From assembly GCA_029880325.1 (NCBI GenBank), contig JAOUOP010000004.1:124001-188000 (forward strand): 64,000 bases of DNA, given 5' to 3'. The translations under genes were made by a program, and so were the position numbers. Shown piece by piece: positions 52,282 to 63,852 of the stretch (the stretch's first letter is position 1; every line of letters begins with the position of its first letter). The DNA is from Myxococcales bacterium. Its GTDB lineage: Bacteria > Myxococcota_A > Polyangia > Polyangiales > JAFGIB01. Under the pieces are notes generated by a model. The model made no database searches and was not told where the DNA came from. It saw nothing but the letters and a program-made list of their open reading frames with translations.

Positions 52282-53777
52282 GCGAGGCCACCAAGTCGGC
52301 ACTCTCCTCGGTCTCGTGGACCGAGCTGTCGATCGCGGAGCAGGCCGCCCGGGTGAGCCGCGGCGAGCTGTCGGCCGTGGAGCTGTGCCGCCACTACCTC
52401 ACGCGCATCGAGCGTCTCGATGTGGCCCTGCGCTCTTTCCTCCACGTCGACGCCGAGGGCGCGCTGGCCCAGGCCGCCGCCGTGGACGCAGCGCGCGCCG
52501 CCGGCGAAGCGCTGGGGCCGCTGGCCGGCGTGCCCCTTTCGCTCAAGGACAACCTCTGCACCCGCGGCCTGGCCACCTCCTGCGCCTCGCGCATCCTCGA
52601 GGGCTACATCCCGCCCTACGACGCGCACGTGGTCGAGCGCCTGCGCGAGGCCGGCGCCGTGATCCTGGGTAAGTCGAACCTCGACGAGTTCGCCATGGGC
52701 TCATCCACCGAAAACTCCGCCTTCGGCGCCAGCAAAAATCCCTGGGATCCCAAGCGCGTCCCCGGCGGCTCCTCGGGCGGTTCGGCCGCGGCCACCGCCG
52801 CTCGCCTGGCGGCCGCCTCCCTCGGCAGCGATACCGGCGGCTCGGTGCGCCAGCCCGCTGCCTATTGCGGCGTGACGGCGATCAAGCCCAGCTACGGCCG
52901 CGTCTCCCGCTACGGCCTGGTGGCCTTCGCCTCCTCCCTCGACCAGGTCGGCCCCATCGCCCGCGACGTGGCCGACGCCGCCACCCTGCTCGGCGTGATC
53001 GCCGGCCACGACCGCCGCGATGCCACCAGCGTCGAGCGCGAGGTCCCCGACTACGCAGCCGAGTGCGGTCGCGACCCCAAGGGCCTGCGCGTGGGCGTGG
53101 TGCGCGAGGCCATCGAGGGCTGCGAGGCTTCGGTGCGCGCCGCCATCGAGACCGCCATGGAGGCGCTGTCGGGCCTCGGTTGCGAGCTGGTCGAGGTGGA
53201 GCTGCCCAACGCCAGCCACTCGATCGCCGCCTATTACATCATCGCGCCGGCCGAGGCCTCGTCCAACCTGGCCCGCTTCGATGGCATGCGCTACGGGCTG
53301 CGCGTGGCCGCCGACGACCTGGCCGCCACCTACCGCAAGACGCGCAGCCAGGGCTTCGGCGCCGAGGTGCGCCGTCGCATCATGCTCGGGACCTACGCCC
53401 TGTCTGCCGGTTATTTCGACGCCTATTACTTGAAGGCCCAGCGCGTACGCACGCGCATCCGCCAGGATTTCGATGCCGCCTTCGAGCGCTGCGACCTGCT
53501 TTTGACGCCGACGGCGCCTACGGTGGCTTTTGAAAGCGGTGCCCATGCCGATCCCCTGTCCATGTACAAGCAGGACATCTTCACGTTGCCGGCTTCCCTG
53601 GCTGGCGTGGCGGCCCTGAGCATGCCCTGCGGCCTGGGCGAGGCCGGACTGCCCGTGGGCCTGCAGCTGTCGGCGCCGGCCTTCGAGGAGGCGCCCATGA
53701 TCCGCATGGCCCACGCCCTGGAGCGACAGCTCGGGGTCTTGCCATTGACGCCGCCGGGCTACGGAGGCGAAGCATGA
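52278..53777 (+). CDS. gatA: aspartyl/glutamyl-tRNA amidotransferase subunit A
   Basis: A 499-residue amidase-signature enzyme. The Ser-cisSer-Lys triad is visible: Lys in [12 protein letters not shown], Ser in [14 protein letters not shown], and Ser in [12 protein letters not shown]. It releases ammonia from glutamine for transfer by GatB. The start is GTG, overlapping gatC; its end overlaps gatB (ATGA). Confidence 0.97.
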   Translation: MSEATKSALSSVSWTELSIAEQAARVSRGELSAVELCRHYLTRIERLDVALRSFLHVDAEGALAQAAAVDAARAAGEALGPLAGVPLSLKDNLCTRGLATSCASRILEGYIPPYDAHVVERLREAGAVILGKSNLDEFAMGSSTENSAFGASKNPWDPKRVPGGSSGGSAAATAARLAAASLGSDTGGSVRQPAAYCGVTAIKPSYGRVSRYGLVAFASSLDQVGPIARDVADAATLLGVIAGHDRRDATSVEREVPDYAAECGRDPKGLRVGVVREAIEGCEASVRAAIETAMEALSGLGCELVEVELPNASHSIAAYYIIAPAEASSNLARFDGMRYGLRVAADDLAATYRKTRSQGFGAEVRRRIMLGTYALSAGYFDAYYLKAQRVRTRIRQDFDAAFERCDLLLTPTAPTVAFESGAHADPLSMYKQDIFTLPASLAGVAALSMPCGLGEAGLPVGLQLSAPAFEEAPMIRMAHALERQLGVLPLTPPGYGGEA

Positions 53778-55242
53778 ACGCCAGCTACGAGACCGTGATC
53801 GGCCTGGAGGTTCACGCCCAGTTGCGGACCCACTCCAAGCTCTTCTGCGGCTGCTCGACGCAGTTCGGAGCGCCGCCCAATGCCCACACCTGCCCCACAT
53901 GCCTGGGTCTTCCCGGCTCGCTGCCGGTGCCCAATGCCGCCGCCATCGAGCTGGCCATGCGGGCGGCCCTGGCCGTCGGCTGCGAGGTGCGCGAGCGCAG
54001 CGTCTTCGAGCGCAAGAACTACTTCTATCCCGACTTGGCCAAGGGTTATCAGATCTCCCAGTACGCCTTGCCCTTGAATGTGGCCGGGAAGCTGGAGGTG
54101 GAGACCGAGGCCGGCGGCCGTCGCGTCATCGGCATCACGCGCATTCATCTGGAAGAAGACGCCGCCAAGAACCTGCACTCCAGCGCCGCGGCCCAGACGC
54201 TGGTCGATTTCAACCGCGCCGGCGTGGCGCTGATCGAAATCGTCAGCGAGCCCGACCTGCGCAGTTCCGCCGAGGCCGAGCAATACCTGCGCAACCTGCG
54301 CGAGATCCTGATGGCCGTGGGCGTCAACGACGGCAACCTGGAAGAGGGCTCCTTCCGCTGCGACGCCAACGTCTCCATTCGTGCGCCGGGCGCGACCGAG
54401 CTGGGCACGCGCACCGAGCTGAAGAACATCAACTCCTTTCGCTTCGTGCGCAAAGCCATCGACTACGAAGCGGCCCGCCACCATGCGGTGATCGCGGGTG
54501 GCGGCAAGATCGTGCAGGAGACGCGGCTGTGGGATGACGCCCAGGGCAAGACCGTGCCCATGCGCAGCAAGGAAGAGGCGATGGACTATCGCTACTTCCC
54601 GGACCCCGACCTGCCGCCGATCGTGGTGTCAGCGGCGCAGATCGAGGCTGCGGCCGGCGTGCTGCCGGAGCTGCCCGCGACCAAGCGCGCGCGCTACGTT
54701 GCCGAGCTCGGCCTGACCGCCGCCGACGCCGGTGTCCTGACTTCCCATCCGGCGCTGTCGGGCTTTTTCGAGGCCACGGTAGAGGAGCTTTCGTCGCGTC
54801 TGGGGGGGCGCATCGAGCCGGCGCGGGCGGGCAAGCGCGCAGCCAACTTCATCCAGGCCGAGGTCCTGCGCGACTTCTCCGCCGACGGCCTGGAGGCGAG
54901 CCTGCCGCTGTCGGCTGCGGCCCTTTCGGAGCTTTTGGCCTTGCTCGAGGCCGGCAGCATCAGCGGCAAGATGGCCAAGGGCGTGCTCGCCGAGATGATC
55001 GCCAGTGGCAAGCCCGCTGCCAAAATCGTCGAGGAGCAGGGGCTCTCCCAGGTCAGCGACAGCGCGCTCATCGAAGAGGTGGTGCGCAAGGTCGTCGACG
55101 GCAGCCCCGACAACGTCGCCGCCTACCGCGCCGGCAAGCAGAACGTGGTCGGCTGGTTCGTGGGTCAGGTCATGAAAGAGACGCGCGGCCAGGCCAATCC
55201 GCGCATGGTCAATGAGCTCTTGCGCAAGCTCCTGGAGGGCGA

Positions 55243-55246
<4 letters not shown>
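53774..55246 (+). CDS. gatB: aspartyl/glutamyl-tRNA amidotransferase subunit B
   Basis: A 490-residue protein with the GatB opening [23 protein letters not shown], the Cys pair [13 protein letters not shown] and [18 protein letters not shown], a helical YqeY-like C-terminal domain and the ending [16 protein letters not shown]. It binds the misacylated tRNA and activates the carboxyl with ATP. Overlapped by mtnA (GTGA). Confidence 0.97.
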
Positions 55247-56337
<1,091 letters not shown>

Positions 56338-56347
56338 AATCGCGACC

Positions 56348-56950
56348 ATGGCAGTCGATCCGATCGCCTTTTGTATGCAGCGGCTGCCCGAGCTGTACGC
56401 TGAACTCTTTCCCCAGCTCGCGTCGGAGTTGCAACAGGCCCTGCGCGAGCGAACGCTCTCGGGCACGGTCACCTTCGCTGGCGAAGGCGGCACCACGCTG
56501 GCTCTCATCGCCGACGCCGAGGGGTTGCAGGTGCGCAAGGGCGAGACCGCCGAAGAGGGCTTCGGCTACGCCCTGGAGCTGCCGCTTTCGGCCGCCAGCT
56601 TCGGCCTCGACGAGATCGAGCGCGAGCGGCTGTTGAAGAGCGGCATGTTGCGCGTGATGCAGCTCTTGCCCTCTAGCCAAGCCCGCCAGCTCTTGGCCCA
56701 GGGCTATGTTTTCGATGCCACCGTCAAGGAGGTGCCCGTGCTGGGCGAGGTCCGCGCGCGCGTGGCGCTGGGCAAGAGCCGCTTGCCAGCGCGTTGCGAG
56801 TTCTCACTGGAAGTTACATACGACGACCTGGAGGACGCGCGCGAGGAAGGCGTCGCGCCCCATCAGTTCTTCTTGGCCGGCAAAATGAAGATGGACGGCG
56901 ACGTGGCCAAGGCGATGATGCTGGGCATGACGCTGGCCCAGTTTCGCTGA
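56348..56950 (+). CDS. SCP2-type sterol-carrier-domain protein
   Basis: A 200-residue protein resembling the SCP2 lipid-binding fold: GTVTFAGEGGTTLALIADAEGLQV at the start of the sheet and the typical ending FFLAGKMKMDGDVAKAMMLG. It begins 10 bases after mtnA. It probably binds a hydrophobic ligand; the target is unknown. Confidence 0.7.
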   Translation: MAVDPIAFCMQRLPELYAELFPQLASELQQALRERTLSGTVTFAGEGGTTLALIADAEGLQVRKGETAEEGFGYALELPLSAASFGLDEIERERLLKSGMLRVMQLLPSSQARQLLAQGYVFDATVKEVPVLGEVRARVALGKSRLPARCEFSLEVTYDDLEDAREEGVAPHQFFLAGKMKMDGDVAKAMMLGMTLAQFR

Positions 56951-58248
56951 TGCAGCGCGGGGCGGGGCAGGGCCTCCGGAGGTTTTCGCTGGCGGGGTGG
57001 CTGCTTTTGAGCGCCGCCGCGTGCGCCGCCGGCAGGGTGAGCGACGATGCAGCCTGCGGGGGAATCGAGGTCTGCGATCTGGAAGACAACGACTGCGACG
57101 GCGCCATCGATGAACAGCTGCTGGCTTGCGAATTCGCCGACAGCGATCAGGACGCCCTGCCGGATCTCTGGGAGGTGCGTGGGGTGGACCTGGATGGCGA
57201 CGGTGAGCTTGAACTCGACCTGGCCGCCATGGGCGCCGATCCGCTGCGCCGGGATCTCTTCATCGAGGTCGACCACATGCAGCAGGACAGTGACGACGCC
57301 CACAGCGACGCCCTCTCCAATGCCGCCCTCGAGCGCGTGCAGCAGGCATTCGCCGCGGCACCGGTCGAAAACCCCGACGGCAGCCGCGGCATCAACCTGC
57401 ACATCGACAACGGACCCGAGAGCCTGATGGATCCGCAAAGCGGACGCCGCTGGGGTGAGCTGAGCGAGGCCTCGGTCCTGCCCCATGCCGACGCCACCGA
57501 CTACGAAAGCCACGCGGCCCTGCGCCGCGAGTACATGGGGCCAGGGCGCCGCGGCGTCTTCCGTTACGCTGTCGCGGGCCATGGGCTCGGCTCGCTTCCC
57601 ATCGAAGGGTGTTCGGGGATCCTGGTCAACGCCAACGGCCTGGCTGCCAAAGACCAGATGATCGTGACGTTCTCGGTGCAGAGCGGTCCGCTGGTGGAGC
57701 TGGGGGGCTACACCCCGGGGGCGCGCGACGAAGGCCAACAGGCGAGTCTTTTCATGCACGAACTCGGTCACACTCTGGGTTTGGCCCACGGAGGCTCCGA
57801 TGACATCAACCGCAAGCCCAATTACCTGAGCGTGATGAACTACTCCTTTACCTACCGTGGTCTGTGGCGCGACGGCAGATGGGGCGTGCTCGACTACAGC
57901 CGCTTCGACAGCACGCTCGACGAGACCGCGCTGTCCGAGACCGACGGGCTCGAGGCGCTGGAGCAGGCCGGGGCCGAGGGCTACGGCACCGTCTTTTATT
58001 GCGGCGATACGGATCTCAGCTGCATGCCCGAGGCGACGGGGCTATCCGATGCACGCGTCGAGATCACCGATCTCGGCGCGCCCGTCGACTGGAATTGCGA
58101 CGGGCGCATCGCTCCCGGGCCGGTCGCCGCCGAGGTGAATCTCGGTGTGGCCGCCGAGCGTTTCGAAAGCGGCGACGACTGGCGGCGGCTGGATTTCAGC
58201 GCCGCCGCGCGCATCGGAGCCTGGGCCGGCGAATTCGCCGACGAGTGA
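56950..58248 (+). CDS. secreted zinc metalloprotease-like lipoprotein
   Basis: A 432-residue protein whose ATG overlaps the previous stop (TGATG). A lipoprotein signal with lipobox SAAAC (Cys25) is followed by CDLEDNDCDGAIDE, a MopE-like metal-binding motif, and Asp-rich segments DSDQDALPDLWEV and DLDGDGELELDL that could bind calcium. The catalytic metzincin motif HELGHTLGLAH (His270, Glu271, His274, His280) and a Met-turn YLSVMNYSF follow. It would act outside the cytoplasm. Prey or matrix degradation is plausible but inferred. Confidence 0.9.
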   Translation: MQRGAGQGLRRFSLAGWLLLSAAACAAGRVSDDAACGGIEVCDLEDNDCDGAIDEQLLACEFADSDQDALPDLWEVRGVDLDGDGELELDLAAMGADPLRRDLFIEVDHMQQDSDDAHSDALSNAALERVQQAFAAAPVENPDGSRGINLHIDNGPESLMDPQSGRRWGELSEASVLPHADATDYESHAALRREYMGPGRRGVFRYAVAGHGLGSLPIEGCSGILVNANGLAAKDQMIVTFSVQSGPLVELGGYTPGARDEGQQASLFMHELGHTLGLAHGGSDDINRKPNYLSVMNYSFTYRGLWRDGRWGVLDYSRFDSTLDETALSETDGLEALEQAGAEGYGTVFYCGDTDLSCMPEATGLSDARVEITDLGAPVDWNCDGRIAPGPVAAEVNLGVAAERFESGDDWRRLDFSAAARIGAWAGEFADE

Positions 58249-58282
58249 CAGCGGGGCGGGGGAGGTGTAGCGTGGTCCGTCA

Positions 58283-58735
58283 ATGCTGCGACGGACCTGG
58301 ATCGACTACGAGGTCGACGTGCATGCGGGCGCCGAGGAACTCGGCCAGCTGCTGGGGGATCTGGACGGCTGGCCGGCATGGACGCCGGGGCTCTTGCGCA
58401 TCGAGCGCGTGGATGAAGGCCCCGTGCGCGTCGGCCTCCGCTTTCGCATGGTGGTGCGCCTGGGCAAGGGGCCCACGCTGACTTTGCCGTGCGAAGTCTA
58501 CACGTGGGAAGCCCGCCGTCTCGAGTGGGGAGGGGGCTTCGTGGGTGGAAAAGTGCGGCACTTCTTCGAGATCGAGCCCCTGGGCGCCGAGCAGAGCCGG
58601 GTGCGCCAGGTCGAATACGCCACCGGCGTGCTGGCGCTTGTGGCCTGGCCCTTCGAGGCCCACTGTCACGCCCACGATCGCGGTTGGTCCGACGCCCTGG
58701 TGGAGCGCTTCATGGGGCGGGCCGGGAGCATTTGA
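58283..58735 (+). CDS. SRPBCC/polyketide-cyclase-fold protein
   Basis: A 150-residue protein with the START-like pattern: VDVHAGAEELGQLLGDLDGWPAWTPG at the first helix-strand region, a run of strands (GPVRVGLRFRMVV, LEWGGGF), and the long C-terminal helix HAHDRGWSDALVERFMG. Proteins of this fold bind small hydrophobic ligands. It starts 35 bases after the metalloprotease gene. Confidence 0.75.
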   Translation: MLRRTWIDYEVDVHAGAEELGQLLGDLDGWPAWTPGLLRIERVDEGPVRVGLRFRMVVRLGKGPTLTLPCEVYTWEARRLEWGGGFVGGKVRHFFEIEPLGAEQSRVRQVEYATGVLALVAWPFEAHCHAHDRGWSDALVERFMGRAGSI

Positions 58736-58799
58736 ACGCGGGCAGGGGGCGTAGGGGGTCGGCCTTGCGCGTCTGCACCATGGTCCGGAAAATCGGTCC

Positions 58800-59612
58800 A
58801 TGGCGCTGAAGGTCTTGACGCTCAACATCTGGCACAATGCAGGTCCCTGGCCCGAGCGCCGTCGCCTGATCCGTCAGGCCTTTGAAGAGCTGCAGCCCGA
58901 CGTCATCGGCTTGCAGGAGGTGTTGCAGGGCGACGACGTCGATCTCCTGGCCGAGCTGTCGGAGGGCTTCGGCTACGAGACGGCATTTGCCATGGCCAGC
59001 CCCTTCTGGCTCGACCTGGATGTGCGCTTCGGCAACGCCATCCTCAGTCGCCATCCCATCGAGCAACTCCACGAGCTGCGCCTGCCCGACGGCGGCGATT
59101 TCGAGACCCGCGGCGCCTTGACCGCCCTGATCCGCGCGCCCTTCGGGCCCCTGTGCTTTAGCGTGACCCACCTCAACTGGAAGTTGCACCACGGCCATGT
59201 GCGGCTGCGGCAGGTCGAGGCCCTGTGTGAACACGTGCTGTCCCACAGGCCCGAGGGTGGTTTTCCTCCGGTGGTCGTTGGCGACTTCAACGCCGAGCCG
59301 GACTCCGATGAGATTCGCTACATGCGCGGCCTGCACAGCAGCGCCGGGCGCTCGGTCCATTTTCGCGACGCCCTGCGCCAGATCCGCGATCTGCGCGGCC
59401 ACCACGAACCCGTCTTCACCTGGGACAACCGCAATCCCTACGCGCGCGGCGAGTGGGAGCCCAATCGCTGCCTGGACTACATCTTCGTCGGCTACCCGCT
59501 GCGCAACGGACTCGGACACGTGCGCGACGCCCGGCTGGTCTGCGACGGGCCCGAGGACGGAGTCTGGCCGAGCGACCACTTCGGGGTTTTTGCGGAGCTG
59601 GAGACGGGCTGA
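58800..59612 (+). CDS. endonuclease/exonuclease/phosphatase-family protein
   Basis: A 270-residue single-domain enzyme. The EEP fold signatures are LTLNIWHN at the start, DVIGLQEVLQ (metal Glu), HLNWKLHHG, VVVGDFNAEPDS, CLDYIFVGYP and the final His in PSDHFGVFAEL. Members cleave phosphodiesters in nucleic acids, lipids or inositol phosphates; the substrate cannot be told. No signal peptide, so it is cytoplasmic. Confidence 0.92.
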   Translation: MALKVLTLNIWHNAGPWPERRRLIRQAFEELQPDVIGLQEVLQGDDVDLLAELSEGFGYETAFAMASPFWLDLDVRFGNAILSRHPIEQLHELRLPDGGDFETRGALTALIRAPFGPLCFSVTHLNWKLHHGHVRLRQVEALCEHVLSHRPEGGFPPVVVGDFNAEPDSDEIRYMRGLHSSAGRSVHFRDALRQIRDLRGHHEPVFTWDNRNPYARGEWEPNRCLDYIFVGYPLRNGLGHVRDARLVCDGPEDGVWPSDHFGVFAELETG

Positions 59613-59631
59613 GCTTCAGCCGATCGGGGCC

Positions 59632-61539
59632 TCAGGCATCGGCCTCTTTCTTCAGCTCCAGCGCTTCCCAGCGCTCCATGGCCTGCTCCAGCTCGCTCCG
59701 CGCTTGCTCGAGGTCGCGGCCGGCCCGGGCGGCACCGGGGGGATCCTTTTGGTATAACTCGGGGTTGGCCAGGCGGGTTTCGAGCGCTGCGATGGCTGCC
59801 TCGAGGGTCTCGATGCGCTCTTCGAGCTTCGATAGCTCGATGCGCTCGGCATAGGTCAGGCCGCCCTTGCTGCGGGCCTTGGGCGCGGCCTTGCTCGAGG
59901 CCGGGCGCGCCTTGGCTGCTCCCGCGCGCGCCTTTTCCTGCTCGTCGAGCCAGTCGCGATAGTCGGAGTAGCCGCCCTGCAGTTTGACCCAGCGGCCTTC
60001 GCTATCGGGCGCCAGCACCGAGGTGGCGATGCGGTCGAGCAGCCAGCGGTCGTGGCTGACCAAAAGTAGGGTGCCGCCGTAGTCGAGCAGCATCTCCTCA
60101 AGCGCGCTGAGCGAGACCACGTCCAGGTCGTTGGTCGGCTCGTCGAGCATCAGCAGGTTGGAAGCATCGCGCAGCAGCTTGGCCAGGGCCACGCGCGTGC
60201 GCTCGCCTCCCGATAGTGACGCCACCGGCTGGCGCTGCTGCTCGTAGCTGAAGAGAAAGCGGCGCAGGTAGGCCCGGAGCTCCACGCGCTGGCCGCCCAG
60301 CTCGATGTGCGTGGGGCCGTCGTCGAAGTTGTCGTAGATGGAAAGCTCATCGCGCAGGCCCGAGCGGGTTTGATCGAGATAGGCGATGCGGGTGTTCTTG
60401 CCCAGGGTGATGCTGCCGGCGCTGGGCTCGAGGTCGCCCCGGATCAGGCGTAGCAGCGAGGTCTTGCCGCTGCCATTGGGCCCCACGATGCCGATGCGTT
60501 CACCGCGGGCCACGAAGAGGTCGAGGTCGGCGATTAGCGTGCGCTCGCCAAAGCTGAGGCCGACCTCCCGCAGCTCCAGCACGGTCTTGCCACTGCGCGC
60601 AGCGGTCGCCGTCAGCTCGGCTTGCTTCTCTCGCTTTGGCGCCTGCACGGCCAGGGCCTCTTCGGCCCGCTCGACGCGAGCCTTTTGCTTGGTGGTGCGC
60701 GCCTTGGGGCTTTGCCGGAGCCACTGCAGCTCGCGGCGCAGGAAGTTCTGGCGGTTGGCTTCTTCGCGCTCGGCCTGCTCCTGGCGCAGGGCTTTGGCTT
60801 CCAGATAGGCGCCGTAGCCACCCTCGAAGCTGTGCAGCACACCGGCGTCGAGCTCGATCGTGCGGCTTGCGACCCGGTCGAGCACGTAGCGGTCGTGGGT
60901 GATTAGCAGCAGGGCGCCGCGAAACTCGGAGATGAGATAGCCCTCGAGCCATTCGATGGTGTCGACGTCGAGGTGGTTGGTGGGCTCGTCCAGGATCGCC
61001 AGGTCGGGCTCGGAAACGAGCAGCTGGGCCAGGGCCACGCGCCGCTTTTCACCGCCGCTCATGTGGGCGATGGGCGTGTCGGGCTCCGGGCAGCGCAGGT
61101 GCCCCATGATGCGCTCGGCCCGGTGGCGCAGATCCCAGCCACCGGCCTGTTCCACGGCGTCGGCGGCCCGCTGTTGGGCGTCGAGCAGGGCCTCGCTGAC
61201 CTCGGAGGCCTGCTCCAGGGCCGCGCTGGCCGCGTCGTAACGCGCCATCGCTTCGGTCCAGGGCCCCAGTCCCGCCAGCACTTCGTCGATGGCGCTCTTG
61301 TCCGGATCGAGCGCCGGCGCCTGCGCCAGGTAGCCGACGCGGGCTCCGCGGCGCAGGGCGAGCTTGCCCTCGTCCGGCTGTTCGAGGCCCGCCAGCAAGC
61401 GCGACAGGGTGCTTTTGCCGGAGCCATTGGTCCCCACCAGGCCGACGCGCTCGCCGCTGGCGATCGAGACGTCGACGCCAGCGAGGATCTGCGAGACGCC
61501 GTAGCTACGGCGCAGGCCCTGGGCGCTGAGGATGGGCAT
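59632..61539 (-). CDS. ABC-F family ATPase (Uup-like)
   Basis: A 635-residue protein with two ATPase cassettes and no membrane domain. The first has Walker [10 protein letters not shown] and signature [12 protein letters not shown]; the second has GPNGSGKTS and [15 protein letters not shown] linker rich in Lys/Arg joins them, and a C-terminal coiled coil ([19 protein letters not shown]) ends the protein, as in Uup. ABC-F proteins act on the ribosome or on DNA structures. The start MPILSAQ is preferred to an upstream ATG. Confidence 0.93.
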   Translation of the reverse strand: MPILSAQGLRRSYGVSQILAGVDVSIASGERVGLVGTNGSGKSTLSRLLAGLEQPDEGKLALRRGARVGYLAQAPALDPDKSAIDEVLAGLGPWTEAMARYDAASAALEQASEVSEALLDAQQRAADAVEQAGGWDLRHRAERIMGHLRCPEPDTPIAHMSGGEKRRVALAQLLVSEPDLAILDEPTNHLDVDTIEWLEGYLISEFRGALLLITHDRYVLDRVASRTIELDAGVLHSFEGGYGAYLEAKALRQEQAEREEANRQNFLRRELQWLRQSPKARTTKQKARVERAEEALAVQAPKREKQAELTATAARSGKTVLELREVGLSFGERTLIADLDLFVARGERIGIVGPNGSGKTSLLRLIRGDLEPSAGSITLGKNTRIAYLDQTRSGLRDELSIYDNFDDGPTHIELGGQRVELRAYLRRFLFSYEQQRQPVASLSGGERTRVALAKLLRDASNLLMLDEPTNDLDVVSLSALEEMLLDYGGTLLLVSHDRWLLDRIATSVLAPDSEGRWVKLQGGYSDYRDWLDEQEKARAGAAKARPASSKAAPKARSKGGLTYAERIELSKLEERIETLEAAIAALETRLANPELYQKDPPGAARAGRDLEQARSELEQAMERWEALELKKEADA

Positions 61540-61587
61540 GGCGCCGGACTCTACGCCCTGGGCGCGGCGGCGCAAAGGCTTGCGGCG

Positions 61588-62034
61588 CTACCCGCAGCGC
61601 AGGCCGGCCACGTCCTGCTTGGCCTTCTCGCACTTGCTGCTGGAGCGGTCGCAGTGCCCGACCGCGTCCTGCTCGCGTTCGGAGATGGTGCAGATGCTCG
61701 CCGCGGATTCGCAGATGCTGTCGCGCAGCTCCTGGGAGCGCTGGCAGTCCGGTCGTGGCTTTTCGAGCTGCTTGGCCAGGGCGGCACGGTTGGCCCCGAG
61801 CTTCATGGACAGCTCCACCACCTCGTCCATGGCGCCCTCGTCGGCCGCCTGCTGCGTCTCCGCCGATTCATCGGGCGGTGCGGGTTCTGCCGCAGCGACC
61901 TGTTCGCCGCCCTCGGTTTCGGGGGCGGCTGCGGCAGGCTCGGACTCGGGGGAGCCACCGCAGCTCGCTGTGACCAGGGCGAGCGCCGCCAGGGCACTTA
62001 GCGCTTGGGACCGAGGGCAGGACGAGAGACGCAT
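61588..62034 (-). CDS. small Cys-rich lipoprotein of unknown function
   Basis: A 148-residue lipoprotein: signal QALSALAALALVTASC with lipobox TASC, then an Ala/Glu/Pro linker, then a helical domain with four or five Cys (LRDSICESAASICTISEREQ and HCDRSSSKCEKAKQD). It lies 48 bases upstream of the ABC-F gene on the same strand. No family recognised. Confidence 0.75.
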   Translation of the reverse strand: MRLSSCPRSQALSALAALALVTASCGGSPESEPAAAAPETEGGEQVAAAEPAPPDESAETQQAADEGAMDEVVELSMKLGANRAALAKQLEKPRPDCQRSQELRDSICESAASICTISEREQDAVGHCDRSSSKCEKAKQDVAGLRCG

Positions 62035-62182
62035 TGTACTTCGGACCTCCGGCTGCGAGTTAGAGCGGGTCTAATAGTGTACGAACCTGCGCGCTCGGAT
62101 TGAAGGCCAACGCGAAAACTCAGTGGGAGCGCGTGGTGGCGTGGGTGTCGGCCTGCGGCGCTGTGGGAGAGCTGCGGGAGGC

Positions 62183-62318
62183 TCACTCCGAGGCCAGTGC
62201 CCTGTCGTCGTCGAGCCCGAAGCTCTGCATCTCGACCAGCCTGCGGTGGTGGCCGTCGGGTCGCGCCATCGGTTCGGCATGGCTACCCTGCTCGATGCCG
62301 CGGCTCAGCGTCTTGGTT
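62183..62318 (-). pseudogene. C-terminal fragment of an ABC exporter ATPase
   Basis: The minus-strand frame reads SRGIEQGSHAEPMARPDGHH, then RRLVEMQSFG, a short tail and a stop. The EQGSHAELL-x-RPxGxYxRLxxMQ pattern is the usual end of MsbA-type exporter ATPases. The upstream 500 residues are missing; the fragment begins where the second copy of the 180-bp element ends. Confidence 0.6.
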
Positions 62319-62498
62319 AGGGTTCGCGAAAGAATCACTTCCCCCTTTGGTGCGTGACGGCGGTGTGCGGTCGGGACGGCGCCCGGAGGAGAATCCGCAG
62401 TCGTACCCGAGGTACATCGAGGAATTCTTCGAGGACGCACGGCCCGAGCGTGCCCGCCGGTGCGTGCCAAAGGGGGAAGTGATTCTTTCGCGGGCCCT
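62319..62498 (-). repeat. 180-bp inverted-repeat element, copy 2
   Basis: Same length and design as copy 1 at 1877-2056, but in the opposite orientation: ends 62319-62350 and 62467-62498 are inverted repeats with 30 of 32 matches, and the interior is about 90% identical to copy 1 when reverse-complemented. The central hairpin GTACC-CGA-GGTAC is kept with a changed loop. It abuts the ABC exporter fragment. No clear target duplication. Confidence 0.85.
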
Positions 62499-62553
62499 TA
62501 CCCCCACCTGGGCTGTCATCGCGTCCATGGCAGGTGCGCGCCACGTTTGTCGT

Positions 62554-63852
62554 CTACACCTCGAGCGCAAACAGCTCGTCGTAGCTCTGGCGGCGACGGA
62601 TTTGCCGCGGCTCGGCGCCGTCGACCAGGATTTCCGGCGAGAGCGGGCGCGTGTTGTAGGTGCTGGCCATCACCGCCGCGTAGGCGCCAGCGCCGCGGAT
62701 CGCCAACAGATCCCCGCGCTGCAGCTCCGGCAGCGGCCGATCGCGCGCCAGGAAGTCACCGGACTCGCAGACCGGGCCGACCAGGTCGGCGCTGTGGGTT
62801 TCGCCGAGCGCCCGGGCTTGGCTCACCGGCATCACCGCATGGTAGGCGCCGTAGAGGGCGGGGCGGATCAGCTCGGTCATGGCCCCGTCGACGATCACGA
62901 AGCGCTTGTCGCCTTGCTGCTTGGTGAAAAGCACGCGCGTCAGGAGCACGCCCGCATCGCCCACGATGGCGCGCCCGGGTTCGATTTGAAGCTCTAGTCC
63001 AAGTCCGCCAGCGCCGCGCTCGAGGGCGCTGACGATGGCGCCGCCGAAACGAGCGTGATCGGCCATGGCCTCGCCCTCGTCGCCGTAGAGGATCGGCCAG
63101 CCTCCACCGGCATCGAGCACCTCGATGGGGGCGCCAGCGGCTTTGGCGCGCGCCGCGAAGCGCGCGACGATCTCGACCGCGTCGGCGATGGGCTCCGGGG
63201 CCAGCACCATCGAACCGATGTGGCAGGCGATGCCCACGAGTTCCAGGTGCGGGTTCGCGATTAGATCCGGCAGCAGGCGCTCGGCGACCTCGGGCTCGAG
63301 GCCGAACTTGCTGCTGTGCAGGCCGGTGGAGATGTAGGGGTGGGTTTTGGGGTCCACGTCCGGGTTGACGCGCAGGGCGATGCGCGCGCGCTTGCCCAGG
63401 TCGCGCGCGATGGCCGTGATGGCGTGCAGCTCGGCTTCGCTCTCGGCGTGGATGGCGGCGATGTTCGCGTGCAGCGCCGCGCCGATTTCGGCGTCGCTCT
63501 TGCCGACGCCGCTGAAGACGATGGTCGCCGGATCGAAGCCAGCCCGCAGCGCCCGCTGCAGCTCGCCGCCGGAGACGATGTCGGCGCCGCAGCCGCGCTC
63601 GGCCAGACGCCTGAGAATGCTCAGGTTGCTGTTGGCTTTGACGGCGTAGGCGATGCGGTGGGGTACGGCCTCGAGCGCTTTGTCGACGGAGTGCACGGCC
63701 CCGTCGATGCTGGCGCCGCTGTAGACATAACTCGGAGTTCCGAAACGGTCTGCCAGTTCGGCCAAGTTGCAGTCCTCGGCGTGCAGGGAGCCGTTGCGGT
63801 AGCGGAAGTGGGCCGACGGGGGGATGGGGGCGAGGCCCTTGGTGTCACTCAT
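62554..63852 (-). CDS. lysA: diaminopimelate decarboxylase
   Basis: A 432-residue PLP enzyme. AYAVKANSN holds the PLP Lys, LRVNPDVDP and HPYISTGLHSSKFGL are conserved, GGGWPI is the phosphate loop, and VCESGDFLA supplies the active-site Cys at the dimer interface. It removes CO2 from meso-diaminopimelate to give lysine. The start overlaps the argH stop (ATGA). Confidence 0.96.
   Translation of the reverse strand: MSDTKGLAPIPPSAHFRYRNGSLHAEDCNLAELADRFGTPSYVYSGASIDGAVHSVDKALEAVPHRIAYAVKANSNLSILRRLAERGCGADIVSGGELQRALRAGFDPATIVFSGVGKSDAEIGAALHANIAAIHAESEAELHAITAIARDLGKRARIALRVNPDVDPKTHPYISTGLHSSKFGLEPEVAERLLPDLIANPHLELVGIACHIGSMVLAPEPIADAVEIVARFAARAKAAGAPIEVLDAGGGWPILYGDEGEAMADHARFGGAIVSALERGAGGLGLELQIEPGRAIVGDAGVLLTRVLFTKQQGDKRFVIVDGAMTELIRPALYGAYHAVMPVSQARALGETHSADLVGPVCESGDFLARDRPLPELQRGDLLAIRGAGAYAAVMASTYNTRPLSPEILVDGAEPRQIRRRQSYDELFALEV

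Noticed and set aside
62100..62357. Plus-strand frame of 85 codons
   Set aside because: It is antisense to the ABC exporter fragment and runs into the 180-bp element; no ribosome site or domain.
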